Shown here: piece by piece, positions 55,519 through 64,000 of the stretch
How positions within the stretch are numbered: the stretch's first letter is position 1
Layout of the letters: each line of letters starts with the position of its first letter
Origin: Streptomyces sp. NBC_01353
Lineage (GTDB): Bacteria; Actinomycetota; Actinomycetes; Streptomycetales; Streptomycetaceae
DNA length: 64,000 bases
Assembly (NCBI RefSeq): GCF_036237275.1
Contig: NZ_CP108352.1
Coordinates: 3,472,001 to 3,536,000 of the forward strand
Direction: 5' to 3'
The notes under the pieces: generated by a model
What the model was told of the DNA's origin: nothing
Database searches by the model: none
The model's input: the letters and a program-made list of their open reading frames with translations, nothing else
Made by a program: the position numbers and the translations under genes

Positions 55519-56517
55519 ATGCTCCCCCGTCACCGGATCGGCGCCAGCCTGGTCGCCGCCGCCCTGACCGCACTCGTCGGCTGCAGCTCCGGATCCGACG
55601 CCGGCCGCGACGGAGCGGGCGAGCCGTCCGGCGGCCCCGCGGCCGCCCCCGACGCGACGAGCGCTGCGAAGGCCACCCAGGCCTTCAACTCGGCGAAGGA
55701 GCTGTCGCGCCAGGTCGGCGCGATGGAAATGCAGATCACTAAGAAGTGCATGGTCTCCCAGGGGTTCACTGTGCATCCGCCGGACCCGGTGGCCATGCCG
55801 GACGCCGACAGCGCCGACGCCCCCGAGGGCCGCGTCTCCCCCACCGCCGAGCAGGCGGCGCAGCGCGGCTACGGCGCCGCGCCGGCCACCGAAGGCGAGC
55901 AGCCCGAGAACTCCACGCAGGAGCAGCCCGGCCCCTGGCGGGACCTGCCCGAGTCGGAGAAGCAGCGGTACACGCTGGCCAAGAGCGGCGACCCCGACCA
56001 GCTGGTCAGCTACGAGACCGGGGAGGGTAAGTTCTCCTCGCCCAGTGGCGGTTGTATGGGAGAGACCCGCAAGAAGCTCTATGGCGACATGCCGAAGTAT
56101 CTCCGCCTCATGTGGCTGACTGACAACGGAATGCGCCACGAGGCCGGCCGCCAGGCGGAACAGTCGGACGCATTCCTGAAAGCCGTCGGAAACTGGTCCT
56201 CCTGCATGGAGAAGGCGGGATACGGCGGACTGAAATCGCCCACCGAGGCGGTGAAGAAGGCCAAGGATTACTACGGCGGCAAGGACGCGGGAAAGAATCT
56301 CGACGCGGCAGCCGTGGAAACCGGCCGGAAGAACGAGATCACCCAGGCGAAGGCCGACGCGAACTGTGCCGACACCTCGAAGTACGACACGGTGTGGCGC
56401 ACCGCGAATCGGAAATCACTGAGCGCGCTCTACGTCAAGAACGAGGCCGACCTGGTCGCCTATCAGGAAATCCTGACCGAGGCTCAGAAGAAGGCCCAGA
56501 AGATGCTGGAGTCCTGA
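55519..56517 (+). CDS. Lipoprotein of ABC export operon
   Basis: 332 residues. Lipobox LVGC at about residue 22, then a mostly helical, charged extracellular domain with cysteines at KKCMVSQGF, GGCMGE, SSCMEKAGY and NCADT. GAGGA precedes ATG 55519. Its stop is 1 base from the start of an adaptor-like protein, then an ATPase and a permease, so it is the first gene of an efflux or signal-export unit. I recognise no family; it may be a substrate-binding or sensing subunit. Confidence 0.75.
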   Translation: MLPRHRIGASLVAAALTALVGCSSGSDAGRDGAGEPSGGPAAAPDATSAAKATQAFNSAKELSRQVGAMEMQITKKCMVSQGFTVHPPDPVAMPDADSADAPEGRVSPTAEQAAQRGYGAAPATEGEQPENSTQEQPGPWRDLPESEKQRYTLAKSGDPDQLVSYETGEGKFSSPSGGCMGETRKKLYGDMPKYLRLMWLTDNGMRHEAGRQAEQSDAFLKAVGNWSSCMEKAGYGGLKSPTEAVKKAKDYYGGKDAGKNLDAAAVETGRKNEITQAKADANCADTSKYDTVWRTANRKSLSALYVKNEADLVAYQEILTEAQKKAQKMLES

Positions 56518-56518
56518 G

Positions 56519-57898
56519 GTGGAGATCAGCGGCGGGGGCCGCACAGCGGACGAGGAGGCCGTAGGCATCGCGCACGCCGGACGCGCCGAGCGCGGCGAGG
56601 GGGGTGCGGCGGGTGCGAGCCCGCGGCGCCACTGGGGCCGGGTCGCGGCCGCGACCGGCATCGTCGTCGCGCTGGCGGCGAGCGGCAGCGCCTGGCTCGC
56701 CGCCTCCCAGGCCCGTACACCCGAGCAACGCGCCGCTTCGGCTGCCGCCCCGCCGCGCTCCAGCGTCACCGTGCCCGCGGAGGCGGGCCCCCTGGTCGAC
56801 CGCAGGACCTGGGACGGCACGCTGACCCGCCGCAGCAATCTGGTGGTGCGCGGCCCCGAGTCGGGCGAGGGCGCGGCCCGGCAGGTCGTGACCCGGCTCT
56901 CCCTGAAACCCGGCAGGAAGCTCGCCAACGGGTCGCTCGGGGCGGAGATCTCCGGCCGTCCGCTGTTCCTCCTCGAAGGGGCGTTCCCGGCCTATCGCGA
57001 TCTGAGCGAGGGAATGCAGGGCACGGACGTACGCCAACTCCAGCAGGCGTTGGGGCAGTTGTACGGGACTCCCGTCACCGGCACATTCGACGACCGCACG
57101 GCCCGGGACCTGAAGCGGCTGTACCGGAGCGCGGGATACCGGCCGCTGCTGGGGGCCGAGGGCGGGGCGGATGCTGGCGGATCCGCCAGCACGAGCGGTA
57201 CCGGCGGCAAGACGGGCGGCGCAACGGGCGGGACGGGGACCGGCGGAGGCGACACAGGCGCGACCACCGGGACGACCGGATCGAACTCCGGGTCCGCCGG
57301 GACCCCGCCGCCCCGTACCCGGACCGTCGTCACCCTCCCCATGGCCGAGGTCGTCTTCATGGGCTCGCTCCCGGCGACCGTCGGCGAGGTCTCCGGCCGG
57401 GTCGGCGCGAACGCCTCGGAGCCCCTCTTCACCGTGACCGGCGGCCGCTGGCAGATCAAGGTCCCGGTGTCGGACACGGCCCTGCCCGACTTCACCTCCC
57501 TCCCCCAGGGCACGCGCGCGAAGGTCACCGGCGACCGATTCGGCGGGGCCGCGCTCGGGAGCTCGTACGAGAGGGTGTCGAGCGGGAGCCCCCGCCACGC
57601 GTACTTCGACGTCACCGGTGCGGTGCCGGACACGGCGCTCGGCAGCCCGGTCAAGGTCGAGGCGGTCCGCCGCAGCAGCTCGCCCGACTCCCTGATCGTG
57701 CCCGTCTCCGCACTCTGGACCGACCCGGCCGGGCTCGTCTCGGTCACCGTCGTCCAGGGCGACCGGCGCCGGCACGTACCGGTGGACGTGGGTCTCACGG
57801 TCGGCGGCCGGGCGGCGGTGACCGGCACCGACCCCGCGCTCGCGAAGGGCGCGCGGCTGCTCGTCGGGTACGCGTACCGGGAGGCCGGCCTTGGCTGA
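56519..57898 (+). CDS. Membrane-fusion/adaptor-like protein with peptidoglycan-binding domain
   Basis: 459 residues. An N-terminal helix (AAATGIVVALAASGSAWLAAS) is followed by an HlyD/MacA-like region (NLVVRGP..., a second at VVTLPMAEVVFMGSLPATVGEV), a peptidoglycan-binding domain in the middle (EGMQGTDVRQLQQALGQLYG, then GTFDDRTARDLKRLYRSAGY), a Gly/Thr/Ser linker, and a C-terminal beta-barrel-like part. In actinobacteria such proteins pair with MacB-type ABC systems. GTG at 56519. It overlaps the ATPase gene by 8 bases. Confidence 0.85.
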   Translation: MEISGGGRTADEEAVGIAHAGRAERGEGGAAGASPRRHWGRVAAATGIVVALAASGSAWLAASQARTPEQRAASAAAPPRSSVTVPAEAGPLVDRRTWDGTLTRRSNLVVRGPESGEGAARQVVTRLSLKPGRKLANGSLGAEISGRPLFLLEGAFPAYRDLSEGMQGTDVRQLQQALGQLYGTPVTGTFDDRTARDLKRLYRSAGYRPLLGAEGGADAGGSASTSGTGGKTGGATGGTGTGGGDTGATTGTTGSNSGSAGTPPPRTRTVVTLPMAEVVFMGSLPATVGEVSGRVGANASEPLFTVTGGRWQIKVPVSDTALPDFTSLPQGTRAKVTGDRFGGAALGSSYERVSSGSPRHAYFDVTGAVPDTALGSPVKVEAVRRSSSPDSLIVPVSALWTDPAGLVSVTVVQGDRRRHVPVDVGLTVGGRAAVTGTDPALAKGARLLVGYAYREAGLG

Positions 57899-58580
57899 CG
57901 GAGCCGTACCCGGGCAGCGGGTGGTGATCTCGATGCGCGGGGTCTCCAAGACCTATCCGGCCGCCACGCCGGTGACCGCGCTCAAGGACGCGACGCTGGA
58001 GATCCGTACCCGCGAGATGGTCGCCATCACCGGCCCCTCCGGCTCCGGCAAGTCGACCCTCCTCAACATCCTGGGCCTCCTCGACACCGCCACGGGCGGC
58101 ACGTACGCCATGGACGGCGTCGACGTCCGAACGCTCGGCGAGCGGGAGCGGACGCGGCTGCGGGCGACCCGGCTCGGGTTCGTCTTCCAGTCGTTCCATC
58201 TGGTGCCGTACCTGACCTGTCTGCGCAATGTGCAGCTGCCGCTGGTGCATACGCGCCACCCGCGCGCCGACCGGCGGGAGCGCGCCGAGCGGGCGCTGCG
58301 GTCGGTCGGGCTCGGCCACCGGATCTCGGCGCGCCCCACGACGCTCTCCGGCGGCGAACGGCAGCGGGTCGCCCTGGCCAGGGCAGTGGTGCACGAGCCG
58401 TCGGTGCTGCTCTGCGACGAACCGACCGGGAACCTGGACTCGGCCAACACCGACCAGGTGATGACCTTGCTGCGGGGACTCGTCACCCCGGAACGCACGG
58501 TCGTCGTCGTGACCCACGAGCGGGACGTGGCGGAGCGGGCCGACCGCGAACTGAGGGTCGTGGACGGACATGTGGTCTGA
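57891..58580 (+). CDS. ABC transporter ATP-binding protein (MacB/LolD type)
   Basis: 229 residues. Walker A is GPSGSGKST, the Q-loop is FVFQSFHLVPYLT, the signature is LSGGERQRV, Walker B is VLLCDEPTG, and the H-loop is VTHER. It is of the MacB/LolD/FtsE subgroup. TTG start at 57891, 8 bases inside the adaptor gene; its stop overlaps the permease start by 11 bases. It powers the permease mechanically rather than importing a solute. Confidence 0.93.
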   Translation: MADGAVPGQRVVISMRGVSKTYPAATPVTALKDATLEIRTREMVAITGPSGSGKSTLLNILGLLDTATGGTYAMDGVDVRTLGERERTRLRATRLGFVFQSFHLVPYLTCLRNVQLPLVHTRHPRADRRERAERALRSVGLGHRISARPTTLSGGERQRVALARAVVHEPSVLLCDEPTGNLDSANTDQVMTLLRGLVTPERTVVVVTHERDVAERADRELRVVDGHVV

Positions 58581-59883
58581 GCGGCCCGGAAAGCCGGAGC
58601 AGGAGCGGACCGGGAATCAGGAGCGGACCGGTGAGCAGAGGCGGGAGCGGACCGGGACCGCGTTCGCGGACATCGTCGTCCAGGCGGTGCACGCCGTCCT
58701 CGGGCGCCGACTGCGCTCCGTCCTGACCGTACTCGGCATCGCGCTCGGCATCGCCGCCGCGCTGGCGACCACGGGCATCACGGCGAGCGCCGCGGACGCC
58801 GTGTCCGGCCGCTTCGACGCGCTGAAGGCGACCGCCGTGACCGTCCGCTTCCACAACGAGGCGGCGCGGCCGACGACCGCGGCGGCGGTGCGGGCGCGGA
58901 AACTGAACGGCGTACGGTCGGCCGGACTGCTCTGCACCGCCGACGAACGCCCGACAATCTCGGCCCTCGGCCCCGGATACGACTGGGCGACACCACAGGA
59001 GCTGCGCGTCCTGGCCGCCGACGAGGGTGCCCTCGCGGCCCTCGGTGTCACCGCCCGTTCCGGGCGGCTGCCGGACGCGGGGCACATGGCGCGCGGCGAC
59101 GCCGTGGCGCTGGTGGACACGGTGGCCGCCAAGGCGCTCGGCCTGGACGCGCTGCTCGAACAGAACCCGGAGGCGGCCCCCTCGGTCCATCTCGCCGGCC
59201 GGCCCTTCACCGTGATCGGCACCTTCCGGGCCCCGGCCGGGGAGGCCCGGCTCACCGGCAGCGTGATCGTCCCGTACACCTCCTGCGCGACGGACGGCGG
59301 AGTCCTGAACCGCCCCCAACAGGCGGCCGGGAGCGATCACTTGGTCTTCGGTGCCACCGAGGCGGTCCTGCGCACCGAACTGGGCGCCGCCCAGCAGGTC
59401 GGCCTGGAGGCCCCGCTGGCGCTCCACCCGGAGGGCCCGGACCGGCTCGCGGCGATCGTCCCGGCCGATCTCGGGACCTTCCGCGGCGGGGTGGAGAGCG
59501 AGACACGGGCCCTGTTCCTCGGTCTGGCCGGGGTGTCCCTGCTGATCGGCGCGCTCGGCGTCAGCAACACCACGTACGTCTCCGTGGTCGAGCGCCGTTC
59601 CGAGATCGGACTGCGCCGGGCGGTCGGCGCCGGCCGGGCGGCGGTCTCCGCCCAATTCCTCGTGGAGTGCGGGCTCCTGGGGCTGGTGGGCGGAGTGCTG
59701 GGGACGGCGGTCGGGGTGGATGTGACGGCGGGTACGGCGCTGGCGAAGGGCTGGCTGGTGGTCCTCGACCCCCGGCTCACCGCCGCCGGGCCACTGCTCG
59801 GCCTCGCGGTGGGCATGGTGGCCGGGGTGTACCCGGCGCTCGCGGCGTCCCGCATCGCGCCCGCGGAGACGCTGCGCGGCTGA
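58570..59883 (+). CDS. FtsX/MacB-type ABC transporter permease
   Basis: 437 residues with four membrane helices: one near 50-72, three near the C-terminus (LFLGLAGVSLLIGALGVSNT, then AQFLVECGLLGLVGGVLGTAVGV, then GPLLGLAVGMVAGVYPALAAS), and a large outer domain between the first and second. ERRSEIGLRRAVGA is the coupling-helix motif of the MacB/FtsX family. The N-terminus has three repeats of ERTG. It forms a mechanotransmission-type exporter with the ATPase. Confidence 0.9.
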   Translation: MWSERPGKPEQERTGNQERTGEQRRERTGTAFADIVVQAVHAVLGRRLRSVLTVLGIALGIAAALATTGITASAADAVSGRFDALKATAVTVRFHNEAARPTTAAAVRARKLNGVRSAGLLCTADERPTISALGPGYDWATPQELRVLAADEGALAALGVTARSGRLPDAGHMARGDAVALVDTVAAKALGLDALLEQNPEAAPSVHLAGRPFTVIGTFRAPAGEARLTGSVIVPYTSCATDGGVLNRPQQAAGSDHLVFGATEAVLRTELGAAQQVGLEAPLALHPEGPDRLAAIVPADLGTFRGGVESETRALFLGLAGVSLLIGALGVSNTTYVSVVERRSEIGLRRAVGAGRAAVSAQFLVECGLLGLVGGVLGTAVGVDVTAGTALAKGWLVVLDPRLTAAGPLLGLAVGMVAGVYPALAASRIAPAETLRG

Positions 59884-59933
59884 ACGCGCCGTCCACTGCT
59901 GAGCGCGCGGCCCCTCGACGTCCGAGTACGCGC

Positions 59934-59964
59934 GCGGCGCCCCCCTGTGACAGGGGGGCGCCGC
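59934..59964. terminator. Perfect bidirectional terminator
   Basis: A 14-bp perfect inverted repeat (GCGGCGCCCCCCTG and its complement) with loop TGA, between the permease gene and purH, which converge. Confidence 0.82.
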
Positions 59965-59971
59965 TCTCGTG

Positions 59972-61555
59972 TCAGTGGAAGAAGTGGCGCGTGCCCGTGA
60001 AGTACATGGTCACGCCCGCCTTCTTCGCGGCCTCGACGACCTGCTCGTCCCGCACCGATCCACCCGGCTGCACGACCGCCTTGACGCCCGCCGCCGTGAG
60101 GATCTCCAGGCCGTCCGGGAACGGGAAGAACGCGTCCGACGCGGCGTACGAGCCGCGCGCCCGCTCCTCGCCCGCGCGCTCGACCGCGAGCTTCGCGGAG
60201 TCGACGCGGTTGACCTGGCCCATGCCGACGCCGACCGAGGCGCCGTCCTTGGCGAGCAGGATCGCGTTGGACTTGACCGCGCGGCAGGCCTTCCAGGCGA
60301 AGGCGAGCCCGGCCAGCTCCTCGGCGGACAGTGCGTCGCCCGTCGCCAGGGTCCAGTTCGCCGGGTCGTCGCCGTCGGCCTGGAGGCGGTCGGTAACCTG
60401 GAGGAGCGCACCGCCGTCGATCGGCTTGACCTCGACCGGGTTGGCCGGGGCGCCCTCGGCCCGCAGGACGCGGATGTTCTTCTTCTTGGCGAGGATCTCG
60501 ACCGCGCCGTCCTCGTAACCGGGGGCGACGACGACCTCGGTGAAGATCTCGGCGACCTGCTCGGCCATCGCGACGGAGACCGGACGGTTGACGGCGATCA
60601 CGCCGCCGAACGCGGACAGCGGGTCGCAGGCGTGCGCCTTGCGGTGCGCCTCGGCGACGTCCGCACCGACGGCGATGCCGCACGGGTTGGCGTGCTTGAT
60701 GATCGCGACGCAGGGCTCGGTGTGGTCGTACGCGGCCCGGCGAGCGGCGTCGGTGTCCGTGTAGTTGTTGTACGACATCTCCTTGCCGTGCAGCTGCTCG
60801 GCCTCGGCGAGGCCACCGGTTCCGTCGACGTAGAGCGCCGCGCCCTGGTGCGGGTTCTCGCCGTAGCGCAGCACATTGGCGCGCTCGTAGGTGGCGCCCA
60901 GGAAGTCGGGGAAGCCGCCCGCGGCGGAGCCGCTGTCGGACACAGTGTCCGCGGCGTAGTCGTCGGCGAACCAGGAGGCGACCGCCACGTCGTACGCGGC
61001 GGTGTGCTGGAAGGCCTCGGCCGCCAGGCGCTTGCGCGTGGTCAGGTCGAAGCCGCCGCTCTGGGCCGCCACGAGGACGTCGGCGTACCGCGCCGGGCTC
61101 GTGACCACGGCCACGGAGGGGTGGTTCTTGGCGGCGGCGCGGACCATCGACGGGCCGCCGATGTCGATCTGCTCGACGCACTCGTCGGGAGTGGCGCCGG
61201 AGGCGACGGTCTCCTTGAACGGGTAGAGGTTCACGATCACCAGGTCGAAGGGCTCGACGCCCAGCTCGGCTAGCTGGTTGCGGTGGTCCTCCAGGCGCAG
61301 GTCGGCGAGGATGCCGGCGTGCACGCGCGGGTGGAGCGTCTTGACGCGGCCGTCCAGGCACTCAGGGAAGCCGGTGAGCTCCTCGACCTTGGTGACCGGG
61401 ACGCCGGCCGCGGCGATCTTCGAGGCGGTGGAGCCGGTGGAGACGAGGGAGACACCCGCCTCGTGCAGGCCGCGGGCCAGCTCCTCAAGGCCGGTCTTGT
61501 CGTAGACGCTGACGAGTGCGCGGCGGATGGGGCGCTTCGTACCTTCGGCGGTCAC
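59972..61555 (-). CDS. purH: Bifunctional AICAR formyltransferase/IMP cyclohydrolase
   Basis: 527 residues, the usual length. The N-terminal MGS-like cyclohydrolase domain starts [20 protein letters not shown], with STGSTASKI and [11 protein letters not shown]. The formyltransferase domain has [13 protein letters not shown]. It carries out the last two steps of IMP synthesis using 10-formyl-THF. GTG at 61555 overlaps the purN stop (GTGA), so the two form an operon. Confidence 0.96.
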   Translation of the reverse strand: MTAEGTKRPIRRALVSVYDKTGLEELARGLHEAGVSLVSTGSTASKIAAAGVPVTKVEELTGFPECLDGRVKTLHPRVHAGILADLRLEDHRNQLAELGVEPFDLVIVNLYPFKETVASGATPDECVEQIDIGGPSMVRAAAKNHPSVAVVTSPARYADVLVAAQSGGFDLTTRKRLAAEAFQHTAAYDVAVASWFADDYAADTVSDSGSAAGGFPDFLGATYERANVLRYGENPHQGAALYVDGTGGLAEAEQLHGKEMSYNNYTDTDAARRAAYDHTEPCVAIIKHANPCGIAVGADVAEAHRKAHACDPLSAFGGVIAVNRPVSVAMAEQVAEIFTEVVVAPGYEDGAVEILAKKKNIRVLRAEGAPANPVEVKPIDGGALLQVTDRLQADGDDPANWTLATGDALSAEELAGLAFAWKACRAVKSNAILLAKDGASVGVGMGQVNRVDSAKLAVERAGEERARGSYAASDAFFPFPDGLEILTAAGVKAVVQPGGSVRDEQVVEAAKKAGVTMYFTGTRHFFH

Positions 61556-62166
61556 GGGATTGTTACCTTTCGTCCCTCAATGCGGTAGCCGTGCCGGGCC
61601 AGACGCCCCACGACCTCGACGAGCAGCGAACGCTCGACTTCCTTGATGCGCTCGTGGAGAGCGTCTTCATCGTCCTCGTCCCGGACCTCGACCACGCCCT
61701 GGGCGATGATCGGGCCGGTGTCGACGCCGTCGTCGACGAAGTGGACGGTGCATCCGGTGACCTTCGCGCCGTACGCGAGTGCGTCCCGCACTCCATGGGC
61801 ACCGGGAAAGCTGGGCAGCAGCGCCGGGTGGGTGTTGACGACCCGACCGCCGAAGCGGGCGAGGAACTCCTTGCCGACGATCTTCATGAAACCGGCCGAG
61901 ACGACGAGGTCGGGCTCGTACGCGGCGGTGGCCTCGGTCAGGGCGCGGTCCCACTCCTCGCGGGTCGCGTGGTCCTTCACCTTGCACACGAAGGTGGGCA
62001 GTCCGGCGCGTTCGGCCCGCTCCAGGCCGGCGATGTGGTCGCGGTCCGCGCCCACGGCGACGATCTCCGCCCCGTACCCCTCGGGGTCGGCGGCGATGGC
62101 GTCGAGCAGGGCCTGGAGGTTGGTGCCGGACCCGGAGACCAGGACGACGAGGCGGGCGGCGGCCAC
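61552..62166 (-). CDS. purN: Phosphoribosylglycinamide formyltransferase
   Basis: 204 residues. [17 protein letters not shown] at the N-terminus binds phosphoribosylglycinamide. [17 protein letters not shown] holds the catalytic Asn and His, and [13 protein letters not shown] holds the Asp. It transfers the formyl group of 10-formyl-THF in purine synthesis. GTG at 62166 has GGAAAGAG 9 bases upstream; the longer open frame further upstream is chance. It overlaps purH by 4 bases. Confidence 0.95.
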   Translation of the reverse strand: MAAARLVVLVSGSGTNLQALLDAIAADPEGYGAEIVAVGADRDHIAGLERAERAGLPTFVCKVKDHATREEWDRALTEATAAYEPDLVVSAGFMKIVGKEFLARFGGRVVNTHPALLPSFPGAHGVRDALAYGAKVTGCTVHFVDDGVDTGPIIAQGVVEVRDEDDEDALHERIKEVERSLLVEVVGRLARHGYRIEGRKVTIP

Positions 62167-62328
62167 TCGGTCACTCTTTCCGTGGTGTTTGTACGGTCGC
62201 ACAAAGGAATCGTGCCCCCGAATACGGGGAACCCTACGAAGGGCCCGACCGTCAGCAACGATACCGGCACACCGGACGGCCCCCACGGGACGGGGGCGTG
62301 GCCGGGGGGTAGCGTCAGGGTTCGACGA

Positions 62329-62388
62329 CAGTAGAGACACCAGTTGACACGGCAGTTGAAACAGCAGTTGAGACAGCAGTTGCGACGA
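62329..62388. repeat. Five tandem 12-bp repeats (CAGTTGAnACnG)
   Basis: Units start at 62329, 62341, 62353, 62365 and 62377; the core CAGTTG is kept in four of them. The array ends about 20 bases before the preferred start of the next gene. Read in that gene's frame it would code QQLR-type repeats if a TTG at 62344 were the true start. Confidence 0.8.
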
Positions 62389-62409
62389 CAGAGGGAAGAC
62401 GTTCAGCAG

Positions 62410-63096
62410 ATGCCGGAACGCCAGTCCACGGACGACAACAATCCGTTCGCGCCGCCGCCCGAGGGGCAGCCGGACCAGCCGTGGCAGCCACGGCGGCCGG
62501 AGGGCTCGGACGACGACGCGTCGTCCGGCGGCTCCGGAGGCTCGGGCGGCTCGGGCTCGGGCGGCTCCGGAGGCCGCTGGAGCAGCCGCCAGCCGGGCCG
62601 CTCCTCCGACGGCTTCGGCCGCCGTCCCGACCGCCAGGGAGGCCCGGAGCAGGGCCAGGGGCCGAATCCGAAGTGGGACCCGACGGACCCCGCGCAGCGG
62701 CGGGCACGGTACGCGCTGCTCGCGGGCATGTGGGCGTTCTTCTTCGCCATCTTCGAGATCCAGGAGCTGGCGCTGCTCCTGGGCGCGCTCGCCCTGTACT
62801 GGGCGATCAGCGCGCTGCGCGCCAAGCCCAAGGCGCCCCCCTCGGATCCCTCCACGCCGCCGGTACCGGCCGCCCCGGCCACCGGCCTCCCGGCGCGCGC
62901 ACAGCGCACGGCGGCGATCAGCGGCCTGGTCGCGGCGGTGCTCTCGCTGCTGATCGTCGCGGGCGGCTTCACGATGCAGCTCGTGTACCGCGACTTCTAC
63001 ACCTGCGCCGACGACGCCCTGACCAGGTCCGGCCAGCTGGCCTGCAACGACCTGCTGCCGGAGCCGCTGCGCGAGGTCTTCGGGGTGCAGGAGTAG
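62410..63096 (+). CDS. Hypothetical membrane protein with Gly/Ser-rich N-terminus
   Basis: 228 residues from ATG 62410 (GAGGGAA 12 bases upstream). The first 100 residues are Pro/Gln/Ser/Gly-rich and disordered. Two helical hairpins follow: ARYALLAGMWAFFFAIFEIQELALLLGALALYWAISAL, then AAISGLVAAVLSLLIVAGGFTMQLVYRDFYTC. A C-terminal CADDALTRSGQLACNDLLPEPLRE region is typical of a family common in Streptomyces near purH. Function unknown. A TTG at 62344 would add a QL-rich extension coded by the 12-bp repeats. Confidence 0.75.
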   Translation: MPERQSTDDNNPFAPPPEGQPDQPWQPRRPEGSDDDASSGGSGGSGGSGSGGSGGRWSSRQPGRSSDGFGRRPDRQGGPEQGQGPNPKWDPTDPAQRRARYALLAGMWAFFFAIFEIQELALLLGALALYWAISALRAKPKAPPSDPSTPPVPAAPATGLPARAQRTAAISGLVAAVLSLLIVAGGFTMQLVYRDFYTCADDALTRSGQLACNDLLPEPLREVFGVQE

Positions 63097-63106
63097 ACGG
63101 GGTCGC

Positions 63107-64000
63107 CTAGTCCTCTTGCGGCGCCGGAGTGTGCGTCTCCGGCGCCGGGGACTGTTCCGGCTGTTCCGGCGCCGGGGGTGACTCCGGCGCCATCGGCGTC
63201 TCTGGGGCCTTGGGCGTCTCTGAGGCCGGCTGAGGCGGGGGCGGATGGGGCTGTTCCCAGGCAGCCGGGAGGTAGTCGTACGGCTCGAACCCGCCCTCGT
63301 CGTCCTCGTCCTCCTCCTCGGCGAGCGGCTCACGCACGGGCGTCGGCGTGGGCACGGGCTCGGGTGCGAATGCCGGGGCGGCGACGGACGCGAGCGGTAC
63401 GGCCTCCGGCACGAGGGCGGCGCGCTCCGGCTTCGAGCCGCGCCGCACCCAGACCCGTACGCCCAGCGCCGTCGGCACTCCCAGCGCCGCGCACCACAGC
63501 ACCGCCGCCGCACCCGTCTGCCACCACACCGGGCCGAACGCCGACAGCCGGCCCGACCCGAGGGGGCCGCCCGCGAGCGCCGCGAGGAGCGTCACCACCG
63601 CGCCGCACGCCCAGGCCGCGACCAGCGCCGTCAGCGCCGTCTCCCGGCCCGTCCAGGTCCGCGCCGACCGCCCCACGGCCCCGCCCAGGAGCAGCACCGC
63701 GACGAGCGGGACGACGGTGGCGGCCCAGTGCGGCCAGGTGCCGGGGCCTTGCGCGGGCAGGGCTGCGAGCAGCGGGAAGGACGGAACCGCGGCGGTGCCG
63801 GTGAGGCCGAACGGTGTCGCCGAGGCACCCGCGCCGAGCGCGAACCCGGGCCCGAGACCGTACGACGCGCCCCAGACAGCCGCGTTCGGCAACAGTGCGA
63901 CGGCAAGGAGCAGGACCGAGACCTGCCCCGTCCACTCCCCCGCGAGCCCGGCGAAGGACTGCTGTGCCGCGCTCGCGTGCCAGACCAGCGAGACCCCGAA
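63107..64000 (-). CDS. DUF6350 (PerM-like) membrane protein, N-terminus outside window
   Basis: The frame is open from 64000 downward, so the gene starts beyond the window and 297 residues are seen. Membrane helices occur near [57 protein letters not shown] and [21 protein letters not shown]-terminal cytoplasmic or outer tail of about 110 residues is Pro/Glu-rich with an acidic [10 protein letters not shown] stretch. [15 protein letters not shown] residues suit the DUF6350/cell division protein PerM family of actinobacteria. It converges on the neighbouring membrane protein gene, 10 bases away. Confidence 0.75.
   Translation of the reverse strand, partial: FGVSLVWHASAAQQSFAGLAGEWTGQVSVLLLAVALLPNAAVWGASYGLGPGFALGAGASATPFGLTGTAAVPSFPLLAALPAQGPGTWPHWAATVVPLVAVLLLGGAVGRSARTWTGRETALTALVAAWACGAVVTLLAALAGGPLGSGRLSAFGPVWWQTGAAAVLWCAALGVPTALGVRVWVRRGSKPERAALVPEAVPLASVAAPAFAPEPVPTPTPVREPLAEEEDEDDEGGFEPYDYLPAAWEQPHPPPPQPASETPKAPETPMAPESPPAPEQPEQSPAPETHTPAPQED

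Overview
The window is high-GC actinobacterial chromosome, almost certainly Streptomyces. Third codon positions are strongly G/C, GTG starts are frequent, and signal peptides, lipoproteins and ECF sigma factors are abundant. From memory, the gene order (wall-glycan glycosyltransferases, acyl-CoA mutase, L,D-transpeptidase, paired ECF sigma factors, sdhCDAB, carboxypeptidase, trpS, glyA, mdh, folD, purHN) runs parallel to the S. coelicolor core segment around SCO4812-SCO4882, in inverse orientation. It is conserved core chromosome, with one clear insertion.

Layout. 1-2 kb: the tail of a wall-glycan cluster (truncated family 2 glycosyltransferase plus a polysialyltransferase-like enzyme). 2-5.3 kb: MerR regulator, LysE exporter and a stand-alone acyl-CoA mutase large subunit. 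5.4-9.6 kb: an L,D-transpeptidase lipoprotein and two tandem sigma factor/membrane-protein pairs. 9.7-14.8 kb: small regulators and membrane proteins and a secreted GH20 hexosaminidase. 15-19.2 kb: a degenerate OHCU-decarboxylase-like gene, sdhCDAB and a strong terminator. 19.2-28 kb: a serine hydrolase, a MarR/MFS divergent pair, a DUF4132 protein, and a three-gene operon ending in a TetR gene that has twin palindromes at its promoter. 28-31.7 kb: an orphan solute-binding protein, a metallophosphoesterase and an SCO4848-type membrane protein. 31.85-33.55 kb: a phiBT1-type serine integrase with no other phage genes. 33.7-40.1 kb: D,D-carboxypeptidase, BrkB-type protein, DprE2-like reductase, 2'-5' RNA ligase-like protein, trpS and a third sigma factor with a membrane partner. 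40.2-49.2 kb: glyA with a ZTP-riboswitch-like leader, rocD, a YgiB/YgiC-like pair, a membrane transporter, a MocR/AhpD/PEP-mutase-like locus and mdh. 49.5-54.6 kb: a DUF2690 XRE protein, DUF3017-folD and membrane proteins. 55-59.9 kb: an I36 inhibitor and a lipoprotein/adaptor/ATPase/permease export operon. 60-64 kb: purN-purH, a membrane protein, and the truncated start of a DUF6350 (PerM-like) gene.

Functional themes. glyA, folD, purN and purH all belong to one-carbon/purine metabolism, and the ZTP-type leader before glyA fits that. sdhCDAB and mdh supply TCA enzymes. Envelope functions are over-represented: L,D-transpeptidase, D,D-carboxypeptidase, serine hydrolase, hexosaminidase, wall-glycan transferases and MacB-like export. 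Several genes show a TAnnnT box 6-8 bases before the start codon with no Shine-Dalgarno sequence, which suggests leaderless mRNAs. At three loci palindromic operator candidates sit directly on such a promoter or on an operon promoter.

The least ordinary items are the lone phiBT1-type integrase beside the gene that phiBT1 uses as its attachment site, the ZTP-type leader with two competing helices, the twin-operator promoters, the mutase with carboxyl-CoA specificity residues but no B12 domain, and the degenerate OHCU-decarboxylase-like gene. No tRNA, rRNA, CRISPR array, transposase or biosynthetic megasynthase was seen.
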